The notes below the pieces were generated by a model that did not search any database, was not told where the DNA came from, and saw nothing but the letters and a program-made list of their open reading frames with translations. Of a DNA stretch of 55,498 nt, positions 1-10,534 are shown piece after piece. Numbering within the stretch: the stretch's first letter is position 1; the number at the start of each line of letters is the position of its first letter. The DNA lies in contig NZ_JAELTN010000035.1 of the NCBI RefSeq assembly GCF_016428855.1, forward strand, positions 1-55,498, read 5' to 3'. Source of the stretch: Pedobacter sp. ASV28. GTDB taxonomy: Bacteria > Bacteroidota > Bacteroidia > Sphingobacteriales > Sphingobacteriaceae. The position numbers and the translations under genes are program-made.

Positions 1-121
<121 letters not shown>

Positions 122-171
122 ACTTTTTCATACGCAGGTCTCGTGGGCTCGGAGATGTGTATAAGAGACAG
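122..171. other. Nextera read-2 transposase adapter plus probable index
   Basis: Bases 138-171 match the 34-base Nextera read-2 adapter, including the 19-bp Tn5 mosaic end AGATGTGTATAAGAGACAG at 153-171. The eight bases before it, 130-137 (ATACGCAG), are where the i7 index would lie; 122-129 are degraded read-through. Genomic sequence starts at 172, so the left contig edge is artificial and says nothing about chromosome structure. Confidence 0.97.
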
Positions 172-450
172 CTTTTAGCCAGTCCCTCCATTCCTCTCTG
201 TTTGTTGGATAAAAGGTTTCTATATGTATTTTATTCGCCATGTTTTGTAGGTTTTGAAGTTAATCCTTAATCAATATGCTGTTTTCTAATCTATGCCACA
301 AATGTAAAATGGCATGGTGACAGCCTTATGTCAGTGGAAATAAGAAAATTATTATTCATTATTTTTCCTATAAACGGGTAGGAATCATTGATCAATTCAA
401 TGTCTCCGATTGACCATTCAGCTAATATTTTTGTCGTTTCACTGAATAAA

Positions 451-633
451 TCACTCGGACAACTCTTTTTGATCTTCTTCAGATTCGACCAACTCAACTT
501 TTATGACTATCGTATCCTCTCTTCTGTTGGATGATGGAATTGGAATACCTCCTCCAAGGCCAACGCCAACCAGTGCTAGAACCATAAAAAAGACAAGTGT
601 CAATAGTCTGAATATTCTCTTGAAATTCTTCAT
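451..633 (-). CDS. small single-pass membrane protein, unknown function
   Basis: A 60-residue protein starting MKNFKRIFRLL, chosen because this ATG puts a basic N-terminus directly before a hydrophobic stretch (about residues 8-26, LLTLVFFMVLALVGVGLGGG). The open frame continues 23 codons upstream, but those residues do not look like a natural start. The rest is a short polar tail rich in Glu (VELVESEEDQKELSE). The hydrophobic segment is either a membrane anchor or an uncleaved signal. I do not recognise the family for certain; similar glycine-rich small membrane proteins occur in Pedobacter-like genomes. It lies downstream of the 133-residue exported protein, same strand, about 95 bases away. 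Confidence 0.55.
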   Translation of the reverse strand: MKNFKRIFRLLTLVFFMVLALVGVGLGGGIPIPSSNRREDTIVIKVELVESEEDQKELSE

Positions 634-726
634 TATTGCACAATAAATTAAGGGGATAACCGCTTGGTAACCCAGTTGTTTTATGAAATAGAATGGGGCC
701 AAATCATTTGGCAGTGGATAAGAATT

Positions 727-1128
727 TTATCCTATTAAGGATTGGGAAGTGTCCTCGTCGGAACTTTGGGGAATGGTCTTTACCTGTATAAAGTGACTAG
801 TAGGGTGCTGTATGTAAAGTGGCCGGGAACTGTTGTCGAGCCTAACTTTAATCAAACTATTGTAAGCGAATAACTCGTTTGCGCAATTGTGGTAGATGTA
901 TTTTATAGGTTCAGCAAGTGCTTTAAGCATAGATGCTTTCTGATAAGAAATGGTTTGCTTGCCAATCTGCTGAAGATTTGAAATGGAGACTTCCGTTTGG
1001 GTAGCCTGCTTTTGTGTCGATGAAGAACCGTAACTATATCCCGAAAAAGTAAAGATGCCAAAAAATAAAGCTACCATCAGTAACCATTTTGTAAGCCTGT
1101 CTTTATGTTGTTTAAATCGGATATCCAT
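727..1128 (-). CDS. exported or membrane-anchored hypothetical protein
   Basis: 133 residues. A basic start (MDIRFKQHKDRLTKW) is followed by a hydrophobic segment at about 15-34 (LLMVALFFGIFTFSGYSYGS), which suggests a signal peptide or anchor. The remainder is polar and contains two Cys-free beta-like stretches (LYIQHPTSHFIQVKTIP) and an acidic C-terminus. No enzymatic motif is visible. A TAnnTTTG-type -7 promoter element lies just upstream. With the 60-residue membrane protein downstream it may form a two-gene unit. Function unknown. Confidence 0.6.
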   Translation of the reverse strand: MDIRFKQHKDRLTKWLLMVALFFGIFTFSGYSYGSSSTQKQATQTEVSISNLQQIGKQTISYQKASMLKALAEPIKYIYHNCANELFAYNSLIKVRLDNSSRPLYIQHPTSHFIQVKTIPQSSDEDTSQSLIG

Positions 1129-1139
1129 TATTGCCTTTT

Positions 1140-1147
1140 CAAAGATA
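1140..1147 (-). promoter_or_regulatory. Bacteroidota -7 promoter element (TATCTTTG)
   Basis: On the minus strand TATCTTTG matches the Bacteroidota TAnnTTTG consensus and ends about 11 bases before the start codon at 1128. No convincing -33 TTG was found at the expected distance, so this rests on the -7 match and position. Confidence 0.4.
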
Positions 1148-1225
1148 GTTATTTTATCATGTTGGGGTTAATTTAATACTTGAAACACAGTGATATGGGA
1201 CGTTATCTATTTCTTTTAATTCTTT

Positions 1226-2074
1226 TTATGCCATTACAGCCACCATTTTCAAGGCCTGTTTTCCTAAGCTTTGATCTCCCTTAATTTCCACTTTATCCAT
1301 TACCTGATCAGAAGACCAACTTTTTGAAAACAACTTCCAAGCGGTATGTGGATCGATGATCACTTTAGCATTTGGGTCGATATCGAGATCTTTATTTAAA
1401 ACCCAACCGCTTTCCATTTTAGTGATGTTCCACTGACCACCGATAGCCGTAGATATTTCTAGTGAAACCGTTGTTCCGTTTTGGGCGCTTACCTGCCTAA
1501 AAGTAGGAGCAAAGGCAAGCATAAGTGTATCAAGAAATGGATAATATAATTCTTTTGTGAGGATGGCTTGTTGGTTAACGGCTTCTCTGATTTGTTGTTG
1601 GTGCAAGAATTTCTCGGTGTATTCGCGAGCAATATGAAACCAATTTGGGGAAGTTTCCTGTCCTGCCCAAGCCACAGAAAATATGGCATCTCCAAATGGA
1701 TTTAGGGACTGAAGGTGTTCGGTGTACTGTTTTCCTGTGGTTTCCAAAAGGAACGTTAATATTTGAGGACTAAGTCTTTTGGTGGCATTTGTCCAAGTCA
1801 TGTTCAGCTTGTTCAAAAATGAAACCAGGTCTTGGTAAGAATTTACATTTTCTGGCTTTTCCCCGAAATAGGCATCTCTGGAAGTAGATAGGCCCCTTAA
1901 GTTTCCGTCAAGTAAATGAGAGGCAATGTCTTTAACTGTCCATAATCTGGCTACTGTAGGTAAATCCCATTCTTCATCGCTGAGCGAGGATAAGAGCTGG
2001 ATAAGCTGTTTATCGAGAACTGGAAACAGGTGCAGCGTTTCTATTGGGAGGTTATTATGCTTTAGTTTGGTCAT
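1226..2074 (-). CDS. DinB-fold maleylpyruvate isomerase-type protein
   Basis: 282 residues. The N-terminal 150 residues fit the mycothiol-dependent maleylpyruvate isomerase / DinB four-helix fold: the segment LSSLSDEEWDLPTVARLWTVKDIASHLLDGNLRGL holds the usual D-x-ASHL metal-site His. A C-terminal SCP2-like half follows (about 190-280, ending GDQSLGKQALKMVAVMA). Bacteroidota do not make mycothiol, so the family name describes the fold rather than the substrate; some other thiol- or metal-dependent reaction is likely. It is on the same strand as the FAD monooxygenase upstream, with a gap of about 120 bases. The substrate cannot be deduced. Confidence 0.75.
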   Translation of the reverse strand: MTKLKHNNLPIETLHLFPVLDKQLIQLLSSLSDEEWDLPTVARLWTVKDIASHLLDGNLRGLSTSRDAYFGEKPENVNSYQDLVSFLNKLNMTWTNATKRLSPQILTFLLETTGKQYTEHLQSLNPFGDAIFSVAWAGQETSPNWFHIAREYTEKFLHQQQIREAVNQQAILTKELYYPFLDTLMLAFAPTFRQVSAQNGTTVSLEISTAIGGQWNITKMESGWVLNKDLDIDPNAKVIIDPHTAWKLFSKSWSSDQVMDKVEIKGDQSLGKQALKMVAVMA

Positions 2075-2192
2075 AGACTTGCAGATAAGAATGTAAATTT
2101 CTTCGATTTTATTCGCTACATTTTGCCTTTGACTAAAAGTAATAAAAGATTGTCAATCTCCTCAGAAGTCTTTTTCCAAAAAATGGCCATCT

Positions 2193-3461
2193 TTAAGTAG
2201 AAGCAAATACCTTTTGTTTTGGGGCGAGACCGAATACTTTCCTAGTAAAAGGAATAAGCATCACCTTTATCATATAATTGAAAAAAAACAGGCCTTGTTT
2301 CAGTTTGTTTTTGCTGAACATGGCAAGCATTTTATTTAGGGCGTTCGGCTGGTGCATCCATTGGGTGTTGAACAATGTCATTTGGCCAACGCTTTCAAAT
2401 CGGCTAAACATTTTTCTCTCGTAGGTTTGGATGGCTTTTTGTGTATCTGTAAAACTGGGATCTGTTAGGGCTTCACTCAACTGTAGTGCGTCTAGCATGG
2501 CCATGTTAACGCCCTCGCCTGCAAATGGAGGCATCCAGTGAGCGGCATCGCCAATCAGCGTAATGTTTGCTTTGGCTTTCCATTTCTGATCTAATGGCAT
2601 ACAATATTGTGGTCTGGGAATGAAAAGGGTATCTTCACTTTGGAATAGCTCGTGCCATATTTGGTCCCATTCGGCATATGCTTGTTTAAACCAGGCCAAA
2701 ACCTGTTTGTTGTCTTTAAAGTCGATACCACTTTCCCTGTACCAAAATTCACTGGTTTTATGGCTTGTGGAAAAACCAAGGCTGCCATCTCCTTTTGCGC
2801 TTACAATTAGGGTTTTATCGTTTCCGTAGGCAAATATTTTTCCACCTTTCAACAGCCGATGAATATTTGGTGCTGTTTTGTCTGCATTTTTAACCGAGCC
2901 TTCCACCATGGTTATTCCTGTCCAAAAGGGTTTGATAGGCGTTACGAAAGGTCTGATCTTAGAATTTGCCCCATCTGCGCCGATTACGATATCGGCAATA
3001 ACTGCATGTCCATTTTCGAAAATGATTTTCCATTGATCTGCTAGGGGTTCGATGGATAGGATATGACAGTTCCAGTGAACGGTATTGGTTGCCAATGAAT
3101 CAAGTAAAATATTTCTTAAAGGGCCCCGGTCAATTTCTGGCCTATAGTTCTTGTCCTCAAATTGGAGATGGTTTTCTTCCAGGTGTTGGTCAAAATATAT
3201 TTTGGCCTTATGGTCTACCACTCTTGTAAGGTCTGCACCAGGTCTGAAATTAGCTTTAAATTCATCCATCAAACCTGCTTTTTCCAATGCAGCTAAACCA
3301 GAATCGGTATGTAGATCCAATGCACCACCTTGAATTCGAGCTTCTCTGTCAAGGTCTCTTTCATATACATTTACGTTTAATCCTTTAAGTTGTAAGAGCC
3401 GGGCTAAGGTAAGTCCACCCGGACCGCCGCCAATTATGGCTATTTCTTTATGCTTTAACAT
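2193..3461 (-). CDS. FAD-dependent monooxygenase related to Tet(X)
   Basis: 422 residues, class A flavoprotein monooxygenase. The Rossmann dinucleotide motif GGGPGG is at 11-16, followed by YERD and a substrate-channel segment containing GGALDLHTDSG, which parallels [11 protein letters not shown] of Tet(X). The second FAD motif is LIGDAAHWMPPFAGEGVN in the C-terminal third, then a long hydrophobic C-terminal tail (about 385-410). The substrate is unknown: tetracycline destructases and enzymes acting on other polyketides or aromatics share this architecture. The AraC-type regulator gene lies immediately upstream on the same strand (31-base gap), so the two probably form a ligand-responsive operon. 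It is clearly different from the much closer Tet(X) homologue at 14.5 kb. Confidence 0.85.
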   Translation of the reverse strand: MLKHKEIAIIGGGPGGLTLARLLQLKGLNVNVYERDLDREARIQGGALDLHTDSGLAALEKAGLMDEFKANFRPGADLTRVVDHKAKIYFDQHLEENHLQFEDKNYRPEIDRGPLRNILLDSLATNTVHWNCHILSIEPLADQWKIIFENGHAVIADIVIGADGANSKIRPFVTPIKPFWTGITMVEGSVKNADKTAPNIHRLLKGGKIFAYGNDKTLIVSAKGDGSLGFSTSHKTSEFWYRESGIDFKDNKQVLAWFKQAYAEWDQIWHELFQSEDTLFIPRPQYCMPLDQKWKAKANITLIGDAAHWMPPFAGEGVNMAMLDALQLSEALTDPSFTDTQKAIQTYERKMFSRFESVGQMTLFNTQWMHQPNALNKMLAMFSKNKLKQGLFFFNYMIKVMLIPFTRKVFGLAPKQKVFAST

Positions 3462-3492
3462 CGTTGTAAAATTTTAAGATTACGATGCAAAA

Positions 3493-4254
3493 TTACTTAG
3501 TGGGCAAAGCGGATAATAGTATAAATCGGTCGTTTTTGTTTTTGGAAAGTTCTTTTGGGGTAACCCCCGACATTCTTTTTATCTCTTTGATAAAATGGGT
3601 CTGATCGGTAAAATTGAGTTCTGGAAATAATTTACCCTCCTTGATGTGCTGTAGAGAAGATCGAAACCTAAAAATATTGCAGTAGGCCTTTAGGGAAAGG
3701 CCAAATTGTTGGTTGAAATAACGATTGATCTGCCGACTACTCCAACCTACTTTTTCTGCCAATTCCTTTACGGGCAGCGTGCCATGTGAGGTATAGATCA
3801 AATTGAACAAACGCTGCTTCCTTTGGTCAATATTGGGTTTGATGAGCGAAAGCATTTTTGTAGCAGCTTTTTGGCAAAATAGCTGGAAATCGTTTAGGTT
3901 GCTGTCTGTTATGCCCCAAAAGCCAAGTGGTAAAGGGGTACCATCATTTAACAGGGAAACAACTTTATCGTCCAATAAATATTCTATGGCCAGTAGTTTG
4001 AAGCTTACCGCGAATAAAATGGTATTTGAAGGGACAGTTGCTTTTTCGGGTTGGGTATCCAAGCCCCTAAGTATGGCCTGAAATAACACTTTGTTGGAAA
4101 GGGAAAAAATGATATCAAACCTGCCATCTGGTAATAGCACAATCTGATGGTCTTTGCTGGAAGGATTGGAAATCATCCAAAAACTCTCCACAAAATCGTT
4201 TAATGGCTGTGGAGGCTTAATGGTTTCCCACTCCATGTCATTTGTTTCCTGCAT
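3493..4254 (-). CDS. AraC-family transcriptional regulator
   Basis: 253 residues. The N-terminal part (about 8-140, PPQPLNDFVESFWMISNP...HQIVLLPDGRFDIIFSL) resembles the DUF6597-type sensory domain common in Bacteroidota AraC proteins. The C-terminal part (about 150-240) holds the double helix-turn-helix: LPVKELAEKVGWSSRQINRYFNQQFGLS, then LNFTDQTHFIKEIKRMSGVTPKEL. The last 15 residues are non-conserved. It lies 31 bases upstream of the FAD monooxygenase on the same strand and is its likely regulator. ATG at 4254 is used; an internal Met at residue 7 (MEWETIKPP) is an equally good start. Confidence 0.85.
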   Translation of the reverse strand: MQETNDMEWETIKPPQPLNDFVESFWMISNPSSKDHQIVLLPDGRFDIIFSLSNKVLFQAILRGLDTQPEKATVPSNTILFAVSFKLLAIEYLLDDKVVSLLNDGTPLPLGFWGITDSNLNDFQLFCQKAATKMLSLIKPNIDQRKQRLFNLIYTSHGTLPVKELAEKVGWSSRQINRYFNQQFGLSLKAYCNIFRFRSSLQHIKEGKLFPELNFTDQTHFIKEIKRMSGVTPKELSKNKNDRFILLSALPTK

Positions 4255-4308
4255 TTTTCAGCCTTCAATGTATTGAATAAAATGATGGAATTTATAATAC
4301 AAATTTTA

Positions 4309-6508
<2,200 letters not shown>

Positions 6509-6578
6509 TTTTGTGGTTTAAAGATTAATACAAATTTAAATTTAGTAATTTTTCGATACGAAACACCAGTAAATCATC

Positions 6579-7400
6579 TTAGTGCGTAAGTTGTTGTTTT
6601 CGTGTTAATGTTGTTGGTGTATAGCCAAATTGCTTCTTAAAGGCATAAGAAAAATGAGATAAGTTTTCAAATCCAACTTCATAGCAAACATCAATTGGTT
6701 TTTTGTGCTTTTCTACAAATTGATAGTGTGCTAATTCGAGACGCTTTTGCGTAAGCCATCTTTGTGGGGTCATGTTAAAGGCCCTATTAAAATCACGCTT
6801 AAAGGTAGTCAGGCTACGACCTGTTAGGTAACCAAATTTTTCCAGTGGTAAATTGAACATAAAGTTCTTTTCCTTATAGCTGACCAGATCAATCTTGCCA
6901 GGTTCCTCAAAGTTTGCCAATATATTATCTATTCCCTTATCAATTGTTCTAAGAATGGTAATGGCTTCCATAATTTTCAATGAAGCGATATCTTCTGGCA
7001 GTTCTCTCATTTCAAAATAGGTAATTAAGGAGGAGAGGCAGCTTTCCAATAAAGGATGGTTATTGAAACAATTTATTTTTGGTGTTTCTAAGGCTTTTGG
7101 TTTCACATTCAGATGGCTATAGAATTCCCTTAGTCTGTTGGTTGACAAATGCATAACCACTGTTTGGTGGGGTTGTCCGTCCTTTGGGTAATTAATAATG
7201 GTAGCCAGCTGGTTTCTGGGAATTAAAAAAATATCTCCTTTTTTAAAGAAGTAAGTGGTATCGGCCTGTATAATTTTGGTTTCACCTGAAATGAACCAAA
7301 CCAGCATATGGTGATCAAACATGATGTCCGATTTAAAAAACTTATCCTCGTAGGCGGAAAGCTTAATGTCGGCCGTTATATATTTTGCCTTGTAATCCAT
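6579..7400 (-). CDS. AraC-family transcriptional regulator
   Basis: 273 residues with the start at MDYKAKYITAD. The open frame runs 25 codons further up, but that extension (KKKAYFLLFLYHWFPYKK) does not resemble an AraC N-terminus. Residues about 10-110 form a cupin-like sensory domain (GETKIIQADTTYFFKKGDIFLIPRNQ). The C-terminal double helix-turn-helix is LEKFGYLTGRSLTTFKRDF and VCYEVGFENLSHFSYAFKKQFGYTP. It is a paralogue of the cassette-borne AraC gene at 21.7 kb (both carry TGRSL-TFKRDF). A broken SDR gene lies immediately upstream on the same strand; such pairs often encode an oxidoreductase and its regulator, so this regulator may have lost its target. Confidence 0.85.
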   Translation of the reverse strand: MDYKAKYITADIKLSAYEDKFFKSDIMFDHHMLVWFISGETKIIQADTTYFFKKGDIFLIPRNQLATIINYPKDGQPHQTVVMHLSTNRLREFYSHLNVKPKALETPKINCFNNHPLLESCLSSLITYFEMRELPEDIASLKIMEAITILRTIDKGIDNILANFEEPGKIDLVSYKEKNFMFNLPLEKFGYLTGRSLTTFKRDFNRAFNMTPQRWLTQKRLELAHYQFVEKHKKPIDVCYEVGFENLSHFSYAFKKQFGYTPTTLTRKQQLTH

Positions 7401-7517
7401 GGGGCTGTTTTTACTTGTCTTTTTATAGGGAAACCAGTGATACAAAAATAGCAGGAAATATGCCTTTTTCTTCATATGGTCAATATTATTGGTTATAACA
7501 TAGCTGAAGGCTATTTA

Positions 7518-7814
7518 CTAATCGACATTGAACGTTAGTCCGGTCATTTTCTCACTTAATGTCCATAAATGCTTTGCGTTGGTTTCGTCCAATGAATAAG
7601 GTTTTACACCAGTGCTATTTGTGGTACCGAGTGCTATTTCAGCAATGTCTGCATCTTCACAGTACACTCCTCCTATAGTATTGAGCATAGGACTGGTAGC
7701 ACACCAAACGGTGGTAGCGGCACCTTGTGGAATGGTTTTTAGTGATGCCGCTATTTCTGGAAGAAGCTTGCCATTGGAATCGCACAAACGAGGTTTACCA
7801 AGTTCATGTTGTGC
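7518..7814 (-). pseudogene. C-terminal remnant of a short-chain dehydrogenase
   Basis: About 98 sense codons ending SEKMTGLTFNVD match the C-terminal quarter of retinol-dehydrogenase-like SDRs; the typical segment is IPQGAATTVWCATSPMLNTIGGVYCEDADIAE. The frame is closed upstream by TAG at 7815-7817 and has no ATG; the first possible start is TTG at 7787. The nucleotide-binding and catalytic halves are missing, so the gene cannot make a functional dehydrogenase. It lies directly upstream of an AraC regulator. This is a decayed relic, not a small gene. Confidence 0.8.
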
Positions 7815-7850
7815 CTAGAAGGATAATAATAAATTGTAGCTATTTAACCT

Positions 7851-8465
7851 TTAAAGCAATTCGAGTTCTTTTTTTAAGTTTTGTTTTGCCTGTTTTTCCA
7901 ATTGGTGATGAAAGAAATCTGTTTTGAAGATTTTTTCCATGGCGAGAAAATGATTTAGTACCTTTTTTCGTCCTGGGTTATAGAGAAAATCGGGGTAAAC
8001 CGAGTATTCTTTTCTTACCTTCTGGGAGTAGTGTGAATAGGTTTCCCATGTTTGCCCCAGTATGGAAAGATCCGCATCGGTAAAATAGTTGGTATCACTG
8101 TCAGTGGACTGAATGTGTGATTTAGTGGCTAATATTTGTGCCTTACAGTGCTCAATTATAGGGTTAGGTACAAGAATTTCTTTCATTCGCTTTTCTGCCA
8201 ATTCAGCACTTTTTTCTTCGTTGTCCGGTTTCAGGGGATCACAAATGATGTCGTGATAATAGAGCGTAAATAAAACGGTTTCCCAATTTTGCAATTGCGC
8301 TTTTACCTCCATCAATTGTTTCAGCAGGGAATCGAGATGTTGTAAGGTATGATAATATCTTTTGGGGTTTGAATAGCTGTTGTCGATCTCAATCCATAGT
8401 TCATTGATCCGATTTTTATCGTCTGTATATTTTATCAATAATTTTATGAAGGTTTCTTTTAGCAT
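7851..8465 (-). CDS. predicted metal-dependent HD-superfamily phosphohydrolase
   Basis: 204 residues, the size of the COG4339 family. Metal-site residues are in RYYHTLQHLDSLL (H), FTLYYHDIICDP (HD pair) and TNYFTDADLSILG (D). A further conserved stretch, RKEYSVYPDFLYNPGRKKVLNHFLAMEKIFKTDFF, is typical of the family C-terminus. The biological substrate is unknown; HD enzymes cleave phosphoester or phosphoanhydride bonds of nucleotides. Cytoplasmic, no signal peptide. It stands between the sulfurtransferase gene and the SDR remnant on the same strand. Confidence 0.85.
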   Translation of the reverse strand: MLKETFIKLLIKYTDDKNRINELWIEIDNSYSNPKRYYHTLQHLDSLLKQLMEVKAQLQNWETVLFTLYYHDIICDPLKPDNEEKSAELAEKRMKEILVPNPIIEHCKAQILATKSHIQSTDSDTNYFTDADLSILGQTWETYSHYSQKVRKEYSVYPDFLYNPGRKKVLNHFLAMEKIFKTDFFHHQLEKQAKQNLKKELELL

Positions 8466-8640
8466 TATGTATCTCTTAATATTATGGCATCAGGGTTTAA
8501 ACAAATAACGTCGTCATTTCTATGAGGAGGCATGAAGAAGAGAATTGAAAATCAACGAAGTTAGATCTGATCTTCAGATATTTCACTTTATTTGGGTATT
8601 TTGCCAATGATTGGACCAAATTAGTAGGGTTTGTTTATCC

Positions 8641-9501
8641 TTAATCCTCATTTTTTTTTGTGGCTATTGTCTTATGGTTCCTGCTCCATTCGCTCCAGGA
8701 GCCCACATAAAGTTTTGGAATGTCCAAGCCTGCATAAGCAATGGCCAGCAGCGAATGACAAGCGGTGACCCCAGAACCGCAGTGAACAATGATATGCGTA
8801 TTTTTAATATCCCCAAAAATTTTTTCGTATTTCATTTTTAGTGCTGCTGGCTGTAGAAATAGGCCGTCTTTGTCCAGGTTTTCCATAAAAGGGACATTGA
8901 TGGCACCCGGGATATGTCCTGCAATGGGGTCTATAGGTTCTATATCTCCGTTGTAGCGATCTTCATCACGTACATCGATGACAATATGGTCTTTATCTTG
9001 CGAAACTTTCTCCACTTCAGCCATGTCTGCCAGGGGCAACCGCCAATTTTCTATTTGATAAGGCGCTGTAGGTTTGGGCATTTCAATAGTTGCATTTATG
9101 GGGAAACCTATCTTTTCTGCAGCTTGAAATCCTCCATTAAGCACTTGTACTTTTGGGTGTCCGACCGATTTTAGCATCCACCAAAAACGAGCTGCAGCAT
9201 TTGAGCCATTGTTGTGGTCGTAAACTACCACATGGCTATTTGTGGAAATACCAAAGCTTGACAAGGTTTTAGCAAATTTTTCAATGGTGGGCAAAGGATG
9301 CCTGCCTCCATTGGATAAGTCTTCTTTGATGTCTGCCAATTGGGTATTCAGCTCCATGAACAAAGCGCCCGCTAGATGCTTTTTCTCGTAATTGTCTTTT
9401 GCATTTTTTCCATTACTGGCCTCTACAATTACCAAATTGTTGGTGCCTGTTAGTGTTATTAATTCTGTAGCTTGTATAATTGGTGAGATATGCTCGGTCA
9501 T
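8641..9501 (-). CDS. sseA: thiosulfate/3-mercaptopyruvate sulfurtransferase
   Basis: 286 residues with two rhodanese domains. The N-terminal domain (about 8-130) is inactive; the C-terminal domain carries the active-site loop CGSGVTA with Cys241, the loop typical of 3-mercaptopyruvate sulfurtransferases. The interdomain signatures HLAGALFMEL and GHIPGAINVPF are present. It transfers sulfur from mercaptopyruvate or thiosulfate to a thiol or cyanide acceptor in the cytoplasm. The gene stands alone on the minus strand between a membrane protein and the HD hydrolase. The symbol is assigned by family, not by demonstrated substrate. Confidence 0.9.
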   Translation of the reverse strand: MTEHISPIIQATELITLTGTNNLVIVEASNGKNAKDNYEKKHLAGALFMELNTQLADIKEDLSNGGRHPLPTIEKFAKTLSSFGISTNSHVVVYDHNNGSNAAARFWWMLKSVGHPKVQVLNGGFQAAEKIGFPINATIEMPKPTAPYQIENWRLPLADMAEVEKVSQDKDHIVIDVRDEDRYNGDIEPIDPIAGHIPGAINVPFMENLDKDGLFLQPAALKMKYEKIFGDIKNTHIIVHCGSGVTACHSLLAIAYAGLDIPKLYVGSWSEWSRNHKTIATKKNED

Positions 9502-9680
9502 TTCTTTTCTTTTTAATTCATTTCTTAAATGCTGATAGTGTTTGGTCTATTAAATGGTCTATCTCTAAGAATTGGTTGGCAAGTGAATGTTCAACTTCCA
9601 TTTTCTTATTTGCATTAAATATTGAATTTTTTTGTCTTTCTACTATAATATTCTTGATCAAAGTATTCGCGAGGTACAAA

Positions 9681-10091
9681 CTATTTTTTATGGGTAGCCA
9701 GTTTTGCAGCAAAATAGGCCATGGGCAGGTATGCTCCGATTAGATCGACTAAGGTATACCAAAGTGGGGAAGGTAGCATGAAAATATTAGTAATTCCTCC
9801 AATTAAGAAAAATACACCAATACCCAAAGCAAATTTCATTTTATGATTGGTGGCAATTAAGGCAGCTAGGAATGCACCTACAAAAGTACCGAGTGCATGG
9901 GCTAGGAAGGGGAAAATAAAGTGTTTGGGCCCGAATAAATGCATAGATGCTTTTAAGCCTTCCATGGTGGTTACGTCTGCCCCGTTTGGAGGGGGAATGA
10001 TGGTACTACTGATCATGATCAGTCCCATATTTACTAAACTGCCAATGATAATACCTGCTATGACAGCCAAAATGTTTTTGATGAGAGTCAT
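9681..10091 (-). CDS. four-helix integral membrane protein
   Basis: 136 residues, almost entirely hydrophobic, with four probable membrane segments at about 5-27, 56-78, 84-105 and 110-130. The polar loop between the first two (STIIPPPNGADVTTMEGLKASMHLFGPKH) is typical of a conserved uncharacterised family seen in Flavobacteriia and Sphingobacteriia. No transport or enzymatic motif is recognisable. The following 444 bases upstream contain no gene, so it probably has its own promoter. Confidence 0.72.
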   Translation of the reverse strand: MTLIKNILAVIAGIIIGSLVNMGLIMISSTIIPPPNGADVTTMEGLKASMHLFGPKHFIFPFLAHALGTFVGAFLAALIATNHKMKFALGIGVFFLIGGITNIFMLPSPLWYTLVDLIGAYLPMAYFAAKLATHKK

Positions 10092-10534
10092 GCTTTTTTA
10101 TTTTGATGATTCAACTTGGGAATGATTTGCGGGTTCTGGAGAATGTGGGGTAAAAAGAGAAAGAAAGTCATAAGGACTCGCCAAATGAGGCTAATGTTTA
10201 AAAATACACAATTTTTAAATAAAAAAGTTGGTGGATAATGGTTTTTGATAGAAGATAAATTTGGTCTGTTAAGCTTACTTATTCGTTATCAGGCTTTTAT
10301 ATTGCCAGTTTTAATCCGTTCATACAGTCTAATTATGGTGTAGTTTAATCCATTTTGATTACAGTAATATTCTTTAATATGCCCATAAGTTTCATAAGGT
10401 GAATGTTGAAACCTTTTTCTATGTCATTGTAATATATAACTTCGATTTATATGGAATATTAAAAGGGATTTCGAACAATTGTGGGACTTATACTTTTTAA
10501 TTTATACAAATCATCGGCTTTCCATCTTTGAAAT
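10092..10534. other. 443-bp gene-free region
   Basis: An AT-rich stretch between the four-helix membrane protein and the SRPBCC membrane protein, both minus strand. I see no ORF with coding character, no tRNA and no clear hairpin terminator. It marks the boundary between conventional accessory genes below and the repeat-separated gene units above. Confidence 0.6.

Noticed and set aside
291..497. 68-codon minus-strand ORF (MSWSNLKKIKKSC...)
   Set aside because: Overlaps the tail of the small membrane protein gene by 47 bases in another frame; no family, signal or start context. Possibly a remnant, but not supported.
9518..9712. 64-codon minus-strand ORF
   Set aside because: Overlaps the 3' end of the four-helix membrane protein gene in another frame and has no recognisable domain.
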